A stretch of DNA of 64,000 nt, taken from Lactiplantibacillus plantarum (GTDB lineage Bacteria > Bacillota > Bacilli > Lactobacillales > Lactobacillaceae). Under the pieces are notes generated by a model, which saw only the letters and a list, made by a program, of their open reading frames with translations, ran no database searches and had not been told where the DNA came from. Made by a program: the position numbers and the translations under genes. The stretch lies in NCBI RefSeq assembly GCF_014131735.1, contig NZ_CP039121.1:3038001-3102000 (forward strand). The letters run 5' to 3'. Below, in pieces: positions 33,092 to 42,778 of this stretch. Positions within the stretch are counted from its first letter, which is position 1; every line of letters starts with the position of its first letter.

Positions 33092-33106
33092 AGGTACCGC
33101 TTACAA
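33092..33106 (-). promoter_or_regulatory. cre site upstream of alpha-glucosidase
   Basis: Minus strand TTGTAAGCGGTACCT fits WTGNAANCGNWNNCW at every fixed position, 59 bases before the start codon. Confidence 0.65.
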
Positions 33107-33196
33107 CACTAACCATTCTACCATTGTCGGTCATTTGAGCGTACCCACTTATCGCTATTTATTTGTTAGCCTAACACGTTTCTAGCCATATCTTAG

Positions 33197-33225
33197 TTGA
33201 CGAATCAAAAACGCCATGCTATTAT
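33197..33225 (+). promoter_or_regulatory. Promoter of the T-box-controlled transporter
   Basis: TTGACG (33197-33202), 17-base spacer, TATTAT (33220-33225). Confidence 0.75.
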
Positions 33226-33244
33226 CGCTTATATTCAAATAACG

Positions 33245-33485
33245 AACGATAATCTTACTTTCAAGTAGCGAATTAACTGTGCGTCAGGAAGTCGGTGGGT
33301 GCTGCGAACCGATCAGGTTAATCTCGATGAAATACGGTAGGAGAGGTCCGGGTACGCCCGGCGGATAACAACTAGAGCCGTTAACTGCTAGTGAGTGGAG
33401 TCATATTGTGGCTCAAGCTGGGTGGTACCACGGTCTAATCAATCGTCCCTGTTGCATAATAATGCAACAGGGACGATTTTTTATA
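33245..33485 (+). ncRNA. T-box riboswitch, probably tyrosine-specific
   Basis: The canonical T-box sequence GGGTGGTACCACGG (33420-33433) precedes a perfect 17-bp terminator stem. Upstream is a long stem I region with the AGGAAG.. and GAACCGAT apical elements. In the specifier region the sequence GATGAAATACGG contains TAC (Tyr) in the usual position before a purine. The T-box TGGT implies a tRNA ending ACCA (discriminator A), as for tRNA-Tyr. Uncharged tRNA should let transcription proceed into the transporter gene. Confidence 0.9.
33441..33485 (+). terminator. T-box terminator
   Basis: A 17-bp perfect stem (33441-33457 with 33462-33478), 4-base loop and T run. Confidence 0.95.
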
Positions 33486-33578
33486 TTCACCCACTATTAT
33501 CGGCGTACAACCGTTGTTGAAGCAGTCCGTGTCGGGCTATTCACTGCTGGTTTAACGACCTCAAAGGAGTTAATTATT

Positions 33579-34979
33579 ATGCCTAATTCAAAAAAATGGC
33601 GTTCAGTTCAGTTACCAGAAGCCCTACTCGTTTTACTCATTATGCTTGCAATTATGGGACTTGGCGTTATTAAGTTCGGCCTGTCACCACAGACCCCCGT
33701 TATTCTCGTTATCGCCCTCATCATTTTATGGGCCCGAATTCGCGGTGCCCACTGGGATGACATTCATGGTGGCATCATCGATGGTATTAAAACTGGGATT
33801 ATCCCAATTTTTATTTTTCTACTCATCGGGGCACTCATCAGCGTTTGGATTGCAGCTGGCATCATTCCTTCAATGATGGTCTTTGGGTTTCATCTGATCT
33901 CTGCGCAGTGGTTCGTTCCATCCGTTTTTCTCGTTTGTGCAATTATTGGAACTTCCATCGGGAGTGCCTTCACGATTATCTCAACGATTGGGATTGCCCT
34001 CTTTGGAATCGGGACAACGATGGGCATCAACCCAGCTTTGATTGCCGGAGCTATCATCTCAGGAGCCATTTTTGGAGATAAGACTTCACCGTTGTCAGAT
34101 TCGACCAACCTGGCCGCAGCCATTGCCGAAGCAGATTTATTCGACCACATTCGTAATCTGATGTGGTCTACGATTCCTGCTTTTGTCGTATCACTAGTAC
34201 TCTACGCCGTTTTAGGTGCCGGAGCCGCAACACAAAGCCATTTGGGCAAGATTCAAACGACGTTGACCGTCCTCAATAATAACTTTACCATCAGCTGGTG
34301 GGCGGCCTTGCCACTCGTCGTCATGTTTGCCTGTGCCCTACTTAAAATTCCAGCCATTGCAACCTTGTTGATGAATATCGGTCTTGCCATCGTCATGATT
34401 TTTATCGAGCAACCTCATATTGCCTTAACTAAGATCGCCACGATGATCGAAACCGGCTTTGTAGCCAAAACTGGCAACGCCGGGGTGGACGCCTTACTCT
34501 CACGTGGCGGTATCAGTGCCATGATGAGCACGGTCTCCTTAATCCTATTAACCCTGTCGTTAGGCGGTTTACTAATGAAATTCAACCTCATTCAGACAGC
34601 AATGGTGCCGCTAACTAAGCGATTGAAAGGTGCCGGGGCAACTGTTACGGCTGCGATTTTAGCGGGAATCGGTGTCAACATCTTTGTAGGTGAACAGTAC
34701 CTTTCCGTTATCTTGCCTGGTAAAGCGTTCAAAACGACCTTCAATCAGCGAGGATTGGCTAACTTAGCCCTCAGTCGAGTCCTTGAAGACGGTGGAACTG
34801 TCATCAATTACCTGATTCCGTGGGGCGTTGCCGGGGCCTTTGCCGCTAACACGCTCGGGGTATCAACCTTAGCTTACCTGCCATTTTGTTTCTTCAGCTT
34901 ACTATCACCGGTATTCTCAATTATCAGTGGTTTCACTGGCTGGGGCCTGAAGCATCAGCCAGCCAACGAAGCCGGTTAA
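33579..34979 (+). CDS. NhaC-family transporter, T-box controlled (putative tyrosine uptake)
   Basis: A 466-residue polytopic membrane protein with about eleven to twelve hydrophobic helices and NhaC antiporter-family motifs (FGDKTSPLSDSTNLAAA, about residues 165-181; GGISAMMSTVSL; LEDGGTVINYLIPWG). NhaC members include Na+/H+ and malate/lactate exchangers, but those under Tyr T-box control have been proposed to transport tyrosine; the leader here supports that reading. ATG 33579 follows AAAGGAG; the longer open frame beginning in the T-box is untranslated leader. Single-gene unit. Confidence 0.88.
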   Translation: MPNSKKWRSVQLPEALLVLLIMLAIMGLGVIKFGLSPQTPVILVIALIILWARIRGAHWDDIHGGIIDGIKTGIIPIFIFLLIGALISVWIAAGIIPSMMVFGFHLISAQWFVPSVFLVCAIIGTSIGSAFTIISTIGIALFGIGTTMGINPALIAGAIISGAIFGDKTSPLSDSTNLAAAIAEADLFDHIRNLMWSTIPAFVVSLVLYAVLGAGAATQSHLGKIQTTLTVLNNNFTISWWAALPLVVMFACALLKIPAIATLLMNIGLAIVMIFIEQPHIALTKIATMIETGFVAKTGNAGVDALLSRGGISAMMSTVSLILLTLSLGGLLMKFNLIQTAMVPLTKRLKGAGATVTAAILAGIGVNIFVGEQYLSVILPGKAFKTTFNQRGLANLALSRVLEDGGTVINYLIPWGVAGAFAANTLGVSTLAYLPFCFFSLLSPVFSIISGFTGWGLKHQPANEAG

Positions 34980-35199
34980 TTTAAAACTAGGTTGTTTAAT
35001 TTAATCGGTGACCGAACCAATCCCGGAATATAATTGTTACTGCTTGTGATTCGCCCCCACTGCTGGCTACAATTAGACAAGAGCATGTTTTGGATCAATC
35101 TAACAATTCGTCAATTGATACTGCATGATTTATTTACTAATAAGTCACATCCCGGCACCACGTCAACTAACGAACTTAGATATGAGGAGGGGGATTACA

Positions 35200-36114
35200 A
35201 TGCTTGCATACGGGTATCAAAAATTTGGGGGACCTACCGTATTTGAAGAACTACCACAATCACAGCTGATTCCAACAGATAATCAATTATTAATCAAAAC
35301 TTTAGCCGTTAACCTAACCGAGGAAGACCGCTTAGAACGGCTAGGTACTATCCAAAGCGTCGCACTACCGCATATTCCTGGGCATGATGTCATTGGGAAA
35401 ATCATTCAAGTTGGCGCCGCTGTCACTGACTTGGACGTTGGGACAGTGGTGGCTGCCCGCACGAACCATACTTACGCGGACCAGGTTTGTTTAGATAGCG
35501 ATCTAGCGGTGACCATGCCAACTAATCTTGATCCGGTCACCGCCGTCAGCTTAGTCACTCCAGGGATTGTCGCTTACAAAACGGTGCGCTACTTTGCGGA
35601 CATCCAAGCCGACCAAACGGTGATTGTCAAAGGCGCTGGCAGCCCAGTCGGCTTGTTAATTATTCAGTTAGCCAAACGATTAGGTGCCCACGTTATCGCG
35701 ATTGCTAGTGACCGTTATGCTAACTTGATTGCGACACTGGGAGTCGACCAATTCGTCGACTATCAGCATCAAAATCCAGTTCACGTGTTAGCCGACCGCG
35801 GTGACGTCGTAATCAATGTCGCTATCGATGGCGTTGGTGGCAAAGATGACTTAGCAATGGCCAAATTTGATGCGACCATCGCTTCGTTTGCCCGTCACTT
35901 GCCAGCCACCAGTAAATCAATTCGTTTCCAAGCAATCCAACCGACCGAAGTGATTTCTGATCAGGCCGCCTTACAATTGCTATTCAAGTTGCTAGATACT
36001 GGTCAATTGACCACGACGATCAATGAACAACTACCGTTTAACCTCACGGGCTTCATTCAAGGTCACCAACGACTAGATGAGCCTCACGTGGGTCAAGTGG
36101 TCGTCGCGCGCTAA
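35200..36114 (+). CDS. MDR-family NAD(P)H-quinone/enone oxidoreductase
   Basis: A 304-residue medium-chain dehydrogenase/reductase without zinc ligands, like quinone oxidoreductases and enoyl reductases. The GroES-like N-terminal domain has LPHIPGHDVIGKI (about 60); the Rossmann part has TVIVKGAGSPVGLLIIQLAKRLG in pieces (about 145-168). ATG 35200 follows GGAGGGGG; a longer frame from 35125 is unlikely. A perfect hairpin terminator ends the gene. Substrate not predictable. Confidence 0.9.
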   Translation: MLAYGYQKFGGPTVFEELPQSQLIPTDNQLLIKTLAVNLTEEDRLERLGTIQSVALPHIPGHDVIGKIIQVGAAVTDLDVGTVVAARTNHTYADQVCLDSDLAVTMPTNLDPVTAVSLVTPGIVAYKTVRYFADIQADQTVIVKGAGSPVGLLIIQLAKRLGAHVIAIASDRYANLIATLGVDQFVDYQHQNPVHVLADRGDVVINVAIDGVGGKDDLAMAKFDATIASFARHLPATSKSIRFQAIQPTEVISDQAALQLLFKLLDTGQLTTTINEQLPFNLTGFIQGHQRLDEPHVGQVVVAR

Positions 36115-36115
36115 A

Positions 36116-36155
36116 AAAACTGCTTTCAAAAGTTATCCTTTTGAAAGCAGTTTTT
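36116..36155. terminator. Terminator after MDR oxidoreductase
   Basis: AAAAACTGCTTTCAAAAG pairs perfectly with its complement around a 5-base loop and is flanked by A and T runs. Confidence 0.9.
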
Positions 36156-36270
36156 TAGTCAGGTGGTCGCTTATTAAGACCATCGCAGAATTTTAAGCAA
36201 CCCAATTCACACTAATCGTAACGATTGGGTATATTTCAAAGACCGCCTCAATTAGCCAAGTCCTGGATAC

Positions 36271-37947
36271 CTATGCGAGTTGGTAGACCCAAGCCTCATA
36301 AGGCCGTAATTTATTTGGCTGCTGCTCGCCATAATTACTAATCAAGCATTTGGCCGTGGGCGTCAGATATTGATCCAGTGGTCGGGACAGTGTCTCGGCT
36401 GTGAAATTGCAACAAACTAGCCAGGTTCGCCCTTCCCATTGCCGTGCATATAAGAATACCTGCGGATCATCAGCCCACAAGAGCTCAAACGAACCTAACG
36501 TCACTAAGGGGTATTGATGTCGTAATTGAATCAAGTGCTGGTAATAGTACCACACTGAATCCGGATCAGCCAAAGCTGCGGCAGCATTGATTTGACGATA
36601 GTTGGGATTGACCGTGAGCCATGGCGCCGCGTCACTAAAACCCGCGTTAACCTCCGTGTCCCATTGCATCGGCGTTCGCGAGTTGTCCCGAGAACGCGCC
36701 GCTAATCGGGCCATCATATCTGCCGGTGATAGTAGTTGGCGCTCAGTCACTAAATCACGATAGGCATTGAGCGATTCAATATCCCGGTAACTGGTTAATT
36801 CAGTAAAATGAGCGTCAGTCATCCCCAGTTCTTCACCTTGATAAATATACGGGGTTCCCTGCAAGATGTGTAAACACGTTGCGAGCATTTTAGCCGAACG
36901 TACCCGATATGCTGGTCGGTCATCACCAAAACGTGAGACCGCTCGTGGCGTATCATGATTGTTCCAAAACAGGCTGTTCCAAGCCCGCCCTTCAAGTCCG
37001 ACTTGCCAGTCACTAATGACTTTCTTTAGCGCCACTAACGGTGTCTTACGCGTACTCCACTTACCAAGACCATGCTGACTATTATCAAGTCGCAGATGTT
37101 GAAATTCAAAGACCATATCTAATTCGTGCCGATCAGCGCCCGCATACTTCAGCGCATCCGCTGGTGTCACCCCGTGGGTCTCACCAACCGTCATGATATC
37201 AAACTGTGACAACACTTCTTGGTTCATTTCTTGCAAGAATTCATGAACTCGCGGTCCGTTCGTTACTCGAGCATCGCCAAACTGACTGTGCGGTTTCAGT
37301 GGACCATCTGGTAACCCGGGTAACTTAGAGATTTGGTTAATGACGTCCATTCGAAAACCGTCAACACCCTTGTTCAGCCACCAGGTCATCATCGTATAAA
37401 CTGACTCTCGTAAGGTCGGATTCTCCCAGTTTAAATCAGGTTGTTTTGTTGAAAACGTGTGTAAATAATACTGCTGGGTCTGCTCATCATATTGCCATGC
37501 TGAACCACCAAAAGCCGCATCCCAATTATTGGGCGCCTTTTTGCCGTTACCTGAGCGCCAAAAGTAGAAATCACGATATTGATTGGTGCGGTCCTGGCGA
37601 CTGCGTTTGAACCATGGATGCTCATCAGAGGTATGGTTAACAACCAAGTCCATGATGATCTTTAAGCCCCGGTCATGGGCGGCTTGCAATAATTCATCAA
37701 AATCAGCCATAGTGCCAAAGTCGGCCGCAATTTGTTGATAATCACTAATATCATAACCATTATCATCGTTGGGTGAACGATAAATGGGATTGAGCCAAAT
37801 GACGTCGATTCCTAATTGCTTTAAGTAGTCTAGGTGGGCCGTGATCCCCTTTAAGTCACCAATACCATCATGATTGGTATCTTGAAAACTCCGTGGATAG
37901 ACCTGATAGACAACGGCTTGTTGCCACCACTTGATTGTTGCTGCCAT
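36271..37947 (-). CDS. agl: Alpha-glucosidase GH13 of the sucrose cluster
   Basis: A 558-residue GH13 subfamily 31 glucosidase, paralogous to the protein at 31360. Conserved regions: DLVVNHTSD, GFRMDVIN (nucleophile Asp), VGETHG (acid/base Glu) and FWNNHDTPR. It is the third gene of a sacA-sacR-agl transcript: AAGGAG lies before ATG 37947, which is 20 bases from the sacR stop. The placement suggests hydrolysis of phosphorylated or free glucosides that accompany sucrose, such as isomaltulose-type sugars; this is inference. Confidence 0.92.
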   Translation of the reverse strand: MAATIKWWQQAVVYQVYPRSFQDTNHDGIGDLKGITAHLDYLKQLGIDVIWLNPIYRSPNDDNGYDISDYQQIAADFGTMADFDELLQAAHDRGLKIIMDLVVNHTSDEHPWFKRSRQDRTNQYRDFYFWRSGNGKKAPNNWDAAFGGSAWQYDEQTQQYYLHTFSTKQPDLNWENPTLRESVYTMMTWWLNKGVDGFRMDVINQISKLPGLPDGPLKPHSQFGDARVTNGPRVHEFLQEMNQEVLSQFDIMTVGETHGVTPADALKYAGADRHELDMVFEFQHLRLDNSQHGLGKWSTRKTPLVALKKVISDWQVGLEGRAWNSLFWNNHDTPRAVSRFGDDRPAYRVRSAKMLATCLHILQGTPYIYQGEELGMTDAHFTELTSYRDIESLNAYRDLVTERQLLSPADMMARLAARSRDNSRTPMQWDTEVNAGFSDAAPWLTVNPNYRQINAAAALADPDSVWYYYQHLIQLRHQYPLVTLGSFELLWADDPQVFLYARQWEGRTWLVCCNFTAETLSRPLDQYLTPTAKCLISNYGEQQPNKLRPYEAWVYQLA

Positions 37948-37967
37948 AATTACGATTAACTCCTTAG

Positions 37968-38948
37968 TTACGCGGTAAGGCCCTTGATGAGCTTAACTGG
38001 TAACGTATATTTTGATTCCAGTGTACAATTCGCATCCTCAATCCGCTGCAATAGTAGAGAAACCAGTAACGTGCTAATATCCGCTAACGGTTGTTCTACT
38101 GTTGTTAATTCAGAATGATAATCACGTATGAGCGCCGTGCCATCATAACCAACAACGCGTAATTGCTCAGGAACCGTTAATGACAGTTGTCGCGCGACGT
38201 TGAGCACTAGTAAAGCGGTCAAATCATCACTACAAAAAATACCATCATACTGATGTTGTGTCATAATCGTCTTAATTTCCATCATCTTCAGCGCGGGGGT
38301 CAATTCAAACGGTAATTCATGGACATGGGGTGTTAGCTGTTGGGCAGTCAAGTAGGCTTCATATCCTTCACGGCGACCATTCGTTGGCGAACCAGCGTGT
38401 GACTTACCAGTAAAAATAGCCACGTTAGTCGCCCCCGCCTGATGCAATGTCTGGGTTGCTAGCCAGCCCCCCTGGTAATTATCCGAACTAACGATGGGAA
38501 TATTGTCGGATAAGTACCGGTCAAATGAAATAATCGGAAGACCGTATTGTTGATATTCTTCAATACCTAAATTGTGGGCACCAGCAATAATCCCATCGAC
38601 CTGATTAGCCATCAACATTTGTAGGTAGTCGCGTTCTTTTTGCGGATCATCCGCACTATTACATAAAATCACCTTATAATTTTTAGCAAATAAGATTTTT
38701 TCAATCCGGGACACCAGTTCACCAAAGAACGGATTACTAATATCTGAAAAGATGACGCCAATTAAGCGCGTATTCTTTCCTTGCAGTGAGCGTGCCATAT
38801 TATTCGGCTGATAATGCAGTTCTCGCATCGCCGCGAAAACTTTTTCTTTAGTCTGACTACTCAGGTAGCCATGGTTATTAATAACCCGAGAAACGGTTGT
38901 CGCTGAGACCCCCGCTAGCTTCGCAACATCATTTAATTTTGGTTTCAT
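37968..38948 (-). CDS. sacR: Sucrose operon repressor SacR (LacI family)
   Basis: A 326-residue LacI-family repressor. Residues 1-50 form the HTH and hinge (KLNDVAKLAGVSATTVSRVINNHGYLS...MARSLQG). The rest is a periplasmic-binding-like sugar domain (VIFSDISNPFFGELV, about 60-75). ATG 38948 lies within the last 20 bases of sacA; a longer frame to 39017 lacks a ribosome site and would precede the HTH. It should bind the TCAANCGNTTGA-type palindromes in the sacA-PTS intergenic region and respond to sucrose-6-phosphate or fructose. Confidence 0.93.
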   Translation of the reverse strand: MKPKLNDVAKLAGVSATTVSRVINNHGYLSSQTKEKVFAAMRELHYQPNNMARSLQGKNTRLIGVIFSDISNPFFGELVSRIEKILFAKNYKVILCNSADDPQKERDYLQMLMANQVDGIIAGAHNLGIEEYQQYGLPIISFDRYLSDNIPIVSSDNYQGGWLATQTLHQAGATNVAIFTGKSHAGSPTNGRREGYEAYLTAQQLTPHVHELPFELTPALKMMEIKTIMTQHQYDGIFCSDDLTALLVLNVARQLSLTVPEQLRVVGYDGTALIRDYHSELTTVEQPLADISTLLVSLLLQRIEDANCTLESKYTLPVKLIKGLTA

Positions 38949-40434
38949 TGTTATCGACTCCAGTATGCTCTGATTGGCGCCATTCCCAGACTTTACCGGT
39001 AACTGCCGTAGTGTCACCTTGAACGTTAAGGCGACTCGGGGTAGCGTTTAAGAAGAAACGGCCGGTCATCACGGAATAGCCATTATCAATATAGCATTCA
39101 AAGACTGACACATCTATGATTAGCCGGATTTTTATCGTCTTATGGGCCGTTAACTCAACTTGACGAGTCTGACCATAATCTTCAGCAAACGAATTCCCCG
39201 TATGCCGCCGATCAATCATAACCTGACCATGGTTGGCATCAACAGTCACCTGCAGCTGGCCACTTTCCTGCTGATCAGCAATGTTAACCGTGACCGTTTT
39301 ATCAGCGGGAACCGTCAGTAAGAGTTCAAAGCTGCCATTCAAAGCGGCCACCGTCGCCCGTTGTTGCTCAAAGACTAGGTCATGCGCCGTCGTCCGCAAA
39401 TCATCCACCGCTGCCACTGGATTTTGATAGAGGTGCCCATCTTTAAGCGTTAGTTCCTTAACTAAGCTCAAACAATGGGCCCAATTTTCACGATCAGTTG
39501 GATAGGAAATTTCAGGTAACCCAATCCAGCTGACGGCTAACGCGCGGCCATCCGGCGCATTGATTGCCTGCGTGGCATACACGTCAAAGCCGTCATCCAA
39601 TTGCGTCAGGGCGTGGGGTTCAGTGAATTGTGCCTGAGCCAGATCCAATTGATCGGCAACTAGGTACATGTTCGGATAAATATTCTGATACGGGGTCGTT
39701 GTTTGTGATAACCCTTGGGGACAGAACAATAAGACGGGCTGTTGATCGATCCAGACCAGATTTGGACACTCAATCATATAACCCCGCGCATTTGCGGGAA
39801 CGTTCAACTCGCCTTGACACGTCCAGGTGGTCAGATCCTTTGAGAAATAAACCAAGATAGCACCGATCTCAGTAGTCGTCTGCGCACCGATTAGCGCGTA
39901 GTAGCCGTGGTCAGTCCGGATCAAGTCCGGATCACGAAACGAACTCGTATACCCAGCCGGAGCATGCGCAATTAGTGGCCGGGACAGCTTTTTAATGTGA
40001 TTATCCGTGTCCATCCAGGCACCTAATTGATACGATTCACGTTGCCAGTCGGCAGTACGGACATTACCCGTATACATAATAAATAACTGATCATCAATTG
40101 GTAGTGCTGTACCCGTGTACGCGCCGTGTGAGTCGTACGGCGTATCTGGTCGAATCGCTAAGCCCTCATCATGCCAATCCACCAAGTTCTTAGAGGTCAC
40201 GTGTTGCCATGACTTCAGTCCGTGTACCGGACCGAACGGAAAGACTTGGTAGAACAGGTGCCACTGACCATCAAAGTATGAAAAGCCATTGGGGTCATTT
40301 AACAAACCTGATGTAGGCTGAATATGATGTTGCATCCGCCACTTAGACTGGCGTGCCTGGGCAACGAGCTGTGGTAGCTTAGTTGCTGGCCACTGTTCAT
40401 AAGGGGTATAACGGGTTTTACGATTCCATATCAT
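38929..40434 (-). CDS. sacA: Sucrose-6-phosphate hydrolase SacA (GH32)
   Basis: A 501-residue GH32 beta-fructofuranosidase that splits sucrose-6-phosphate, delivered by the divergent PTS, into glucose-6-phosphate and fructose. Catalytic signatures: HIQPTSGLLNDPNGF with the nucleophile Asp (about 50), the transition-state FRDPDLI, and MIECPNLV with the acid/base Glu. ATG 40434 follows AAAGGAG; an open frame to 40473 overlaps the promoter. It is first gene of sacA-sacR-agl. Confidence 0.95.
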   Translation of the reverse strand: MIWNRKTRYTPYEQWPATKLPQLVAQARQSKWRMQHHIQPTSGLLNDPNGFSYFDGQWHLFYQVFPFGPVHGLKSWQHVTSKNLVDWHDEGLAIRPDTPYDSHGAYTGTALPIDDQLFIMYTGNVRTADWQRESYQLGAWMDTDNHIKKLSRPLIAHAPAGYTSSFRDPDLIRTDHGYYALIGAQTTTEIGAILVYFSKDLTTWTCQGELNVPANARGYMIECPNLVWIDQQPVLLFCPQGLSQTTTPYQNIYPNMYLVADQLDLAQAQFTEPHALTQLDDGFDVYATQAINAPDGRALAVSWIGLPEISYPTDRENWAHCLSLVKELTLKDGHLYQNPVAAVDDLRTTAHDLVFEQQRATVAALNGSFELLLTVPADKTVTVNIADQQESGQLQVTVDANHGQVMIDRRHTGNSFAEDYGQTRQVELTAHKTIKIRLIIDVSVFECYIDNGYSVMTGRFFLNATPSRLNVQGDTTAVTGKVWEWRQSEHTGVDNNETKIK

Positions 40435-40474
40435 GACGATGAGCTCCTTTTTAACGTTCGACTTAATTGTCACT

Positions 40475-40504
40475 ATTATAAAACCGCTTACACTGATATG
40501 TCAA
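40475..40504 (-). promoter_or_regulatory. sacA promoter with cre-like spacer
   Basis: Consensus TTGACA (40499-40504), 18-base spacer and TATAAT (40475-40480). The spacer contains TGTAAGCGG, a cre-like core (40479-40493, one mismatch), and the -35 lies in a SacR-type palindrome. Confidence 0.8.
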
Positions 40505-40515
40505 TCGTTTGACAT
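40498..40515. promoter_or_regulatory. SacR-type operator 1
   Basis: ATGTCAATCGTTTGACAT is an almost perfect palindrome with a central CG, typical of LacI-family operators, and covers the sacA -35 box. Confidence 0.75.
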
Positions 40516-40587
40516 TTTTATATTATATTTTCATGTCAGCGTTTCAAATTCGGCTTTTTAACAAGATTATCAAGCAATTCAATTTTG

Positions 40588-40605
40588 TATCAAACGCTTG
40601 ACATA
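40588..40605. promoter_or_regulatory. SacR-type operator 2
   Basis: TATCAAACGCTTGACATA, same TCAANCGNTTGA core as operator 1, covers the -35 box of the PTS gene. The two operators are centred 90 bp apart. Confidence 0.75.
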
Positions 40606-40647
40606 TTTTCCAAACTTGTTATTATTGGGTCTGTAAAGCGCTTGCAT
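40598..40647 (+). promoter_or_regulatory. PTS gene promoter and cre-like site
   Basis: TTGACA (40598-40603), 16 bases, TATTAT (40620-40625), followed by a palindromic cre-like sequence around GTAAAGCGCTTGCAT (one mismatch from consensus) at the start of the transcript. Confidence 0.75.
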
Positions 40648-40689
40648 TATTAAATTAAAAATAATTTTAGACTCAGGGAGTGAATTATT

Positions 40690-42645
40690 ATGAATCATCA
40701 AGAAGTTGCCGACCGCGTACTTAATGCAATTGGTAAAAACAACATTCAAGCCGCCGCCCACTGTGCGACACGCCTTCGTTTGGTCATCAAGGATGAATCC
40801 AAGATTGATCAACAAGCCTTAGATGACGACGCGGACGTTAAGGGGACCTTCGAAACTAACGGCCAATACCAAATCATTATTGGCCCTGGCGATGTCGATA
40901 AAGTCTATGACGCCTTAATCGCCAAAACAGGTCTTAAAGAAGCGACCCCCGATGACATCAAGGCAGTTGCCGCTGCGGGTCAAAAGAAAAATCCATTAAT
41001 GGACTTCCTCAAAGTCTTATCTGATATTTTTATTCCAATCGTCCCTGCACTAGTTGCTGGGGGTCTATTAATGGCACTAAACAACGTTTTGACTGCCGAG
41101 CATCTTTTTATGGCGAAGTCAGTTGTTGAAGTTTACCCTGGCCTCAAAGGTATCGCCGAAATGATTAACGCGATGGCTAGTGCGCCGTTTACTTTCTTGC
41201 CAATCCTCTTAGGATTTTCAGCAACGAAGCGCTTCGGTGGCAACCCCTATCTGGGTGCTACGATGGGCATGATCATGGTCTTACCATCACTAGTTAACGG
41301 CTATAGCGTTGCAACGACCATGGCTGCTGGCAAGATGGTTTACTGGAACGTCTTTGGTTTACACGTTGCACAAGCAGGCTATCAAGGCCAAGTGCTCCCT
41401 GTTTTGGCCGTTGCTTATATTTTGGCTACTTTGGAGAAGTTCTTCCACAAACATATCAAGGGTGCATTTGACTTTACGTTCACGCCAATGTTTGCAATTG
41501 TCATCACTGGCTTTCTAACTTTCACAATCGTCGGTCCTGTCTTACGAACGGTGAGCGACGCATTAACTAACGGTTTAGTAGGCTTATATAACACGACTGG
41601 TTGGATTGGCATGGGCATCTTTGGCCTTCTCTACTCGGCCATTGTCATTACTGGGCTCCACCAAACCTTCCCGGCTATTGAAACCCAGTTATTGGCTAAC
41701 GTCGCCAAAACGGGAGGTTCTTTTATCTTCCCAGTCGCCTCGATGGCCAACATTGGGCAAGGTGCCGCCACTTTAGCTATTTTCTTTGCCACTAAGAGCC
41801 AAAAGCAAAAAGCCCTGACTTCTTCAGCCGGGGTCTCAGCGTTACTCGGAATTACGGAACCTGCTATTTTCGGGGTCAACCTCAAGATGAAATTTCCATT
41901 TGTCTTTGCAGCGATTGCCTCAGGAATTGCTTCAGCTTTCTTAGGACTATTCCACGTTCTGTCCGTGGCGATGGGTCCCGCATCAGTCATCGGGTTCATT
42001 TCGATTGCTTCAAAGTCGATTCCAGCATTCATGCTCAGTGCTGTCATCTCGTTCGTCGTCGCATTTATTCCAACTTTTATCTATGCCAAACGAACACTCG
42101 GTGACGATCGTGATCAAGTAAAATCACCAGCACCAACGAGTACCGTCATCAATGTTAATGATGAGATTATCAGTGCACCAGTAACGGGGACTAGCGAAAG
42201 TCTCAAACAAGTTAACGACCAAGTTTTCTCAGCCGAAATCATGGGTAAAGGCGCCGCAATCGTGCCAAGCGCTGATCAGGTCGTCGCACCAGCTGACGGG
42301 GTCATCACTGTCACTTATGATAGCCATCATGCTTATGGCATCAAAACAACTGCTGGTGCCGAAATTCTGATTCACTTAGGATTAGATACGGTCAATTTAA
42401 ATGGTGAACACTTCACTACTAACGTTCAGAAGGGCGATACCGTTCATCAAGGTGATCTACTCGGAACGTTTGACGTCGCTGCCTTAAAAGCCGCTAACTA
42501 TGATCCAACCGTCATGCTAGTCGTCACAAATACGGCCAACTACGCTAATGTTGAACGACTCAAAGTCACAAATGTCCAAGCTGGTGAACAGCTCGTTGCG
42601 TTGACTGAACCGACAGCTAGCTCAGTTGCTGCTACAGCGATATAA
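40690..42645 (+). CDS. pts1BCA: Sucrose PTS transporter EIIBCA
   Basis: A 651-residue phosphotransferase permease with fused domains in order IIB-IIC-IIA. IIB has the phosphocysteine in [13 protein letters not shown] (about residue 26). IIC (about 105-460) is a ten-helix-type membrane channel with [14 protein letters not shown] (about 490-640) has the phosphohistidine in [10 protein letters not shown]. It takes up and phosphorylates sucrose (glucose-family PTS, sucrose branch), feeding SacA encoded divergently. CAGGGAG precedes ATG 40690. Confidence 0.95.
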   Translation: MNHQEVADRVLNAIGKNNIQAAAHCATRLRLVIKDESKIDQQALDDDADVKGTFETNGQYQIIIGPGDVDKVYDALIAKTGLKEATPDDIKAVAAAGQKKNPLMDFLKVLSDIFIPIVPALVAGGLLMALNNVLTAEHLFMAKSVVEVYPGLKGIAEMINAMASAPFTFLPILLGFSATKRFGGNPYLGATMGMIMVLPSLVNGYSVATTMAAGKMVYWNVFGLHVAQAGYQGQVLPVLAVAYILATLEKFFHKHIKGAFDFTFTPMFAIVITGFLTFTIVGPVLRTVSDALTNGLVGLYNTTGWIGMGIFGLLYSAIVITGLHQTFPAIETQLLANVAKTGGSFIFPVASMANIGQGAATLAIFFATKSQKQKALTSSAGVSALLGITEPAIFGVNLKMKFPFVFAAIASGIASAFLGLFHVLSVAMGPASVIGFISIASKSIPAFMLSAVISFVVAFIPTFIYAKRTLGDDRDQVKSPAPTSTVINVNDEIISAPVTGTSESLKQVNDQVFSAEIMGKGAAIVPSADQVVAPADGVITVTYDSHHAYGIKTTAGAEILIHLGLDTVNLNGEHFTTNVQKGDTVHQGDLLGTFDVAALKAANYDPTVMLVVTNTANYANVERLKVTNVQAGEQLVALTEPTASSVAATAI

Positions 42646-42698
42646 AACGATCTGACAGGTTTAATCAGGCCTAGCACGCAACATTTACGTCAAAGTTA

Positions 42699-42736
42699 AT
42701 GTAATCGTTAACAAAATTTCTAATTAAGAGTATACT
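42699..42736 (+). promoter_or_regulatory. sacK promoter with cre site
   Basis: TTAACA (42708-42713), 17 bases, TATACT (42731-42736). The sequence ATGTAATCGTTAACA (42699-42713) is a full match to the cre consensus and overlaps the -35. Confidence 0.75.
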
Positions 42737-42778
42737 ATTAATAAATAAGACTACATTTTTAACTACAGGAGGCACACT

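Noticed and set aside
33408..33578. N-terminal extension of the NhaC-family protein
   Set aside because: The extra 57 codons lie inside the T-box and terminator; ATG 33579 has the proper ribosome site.
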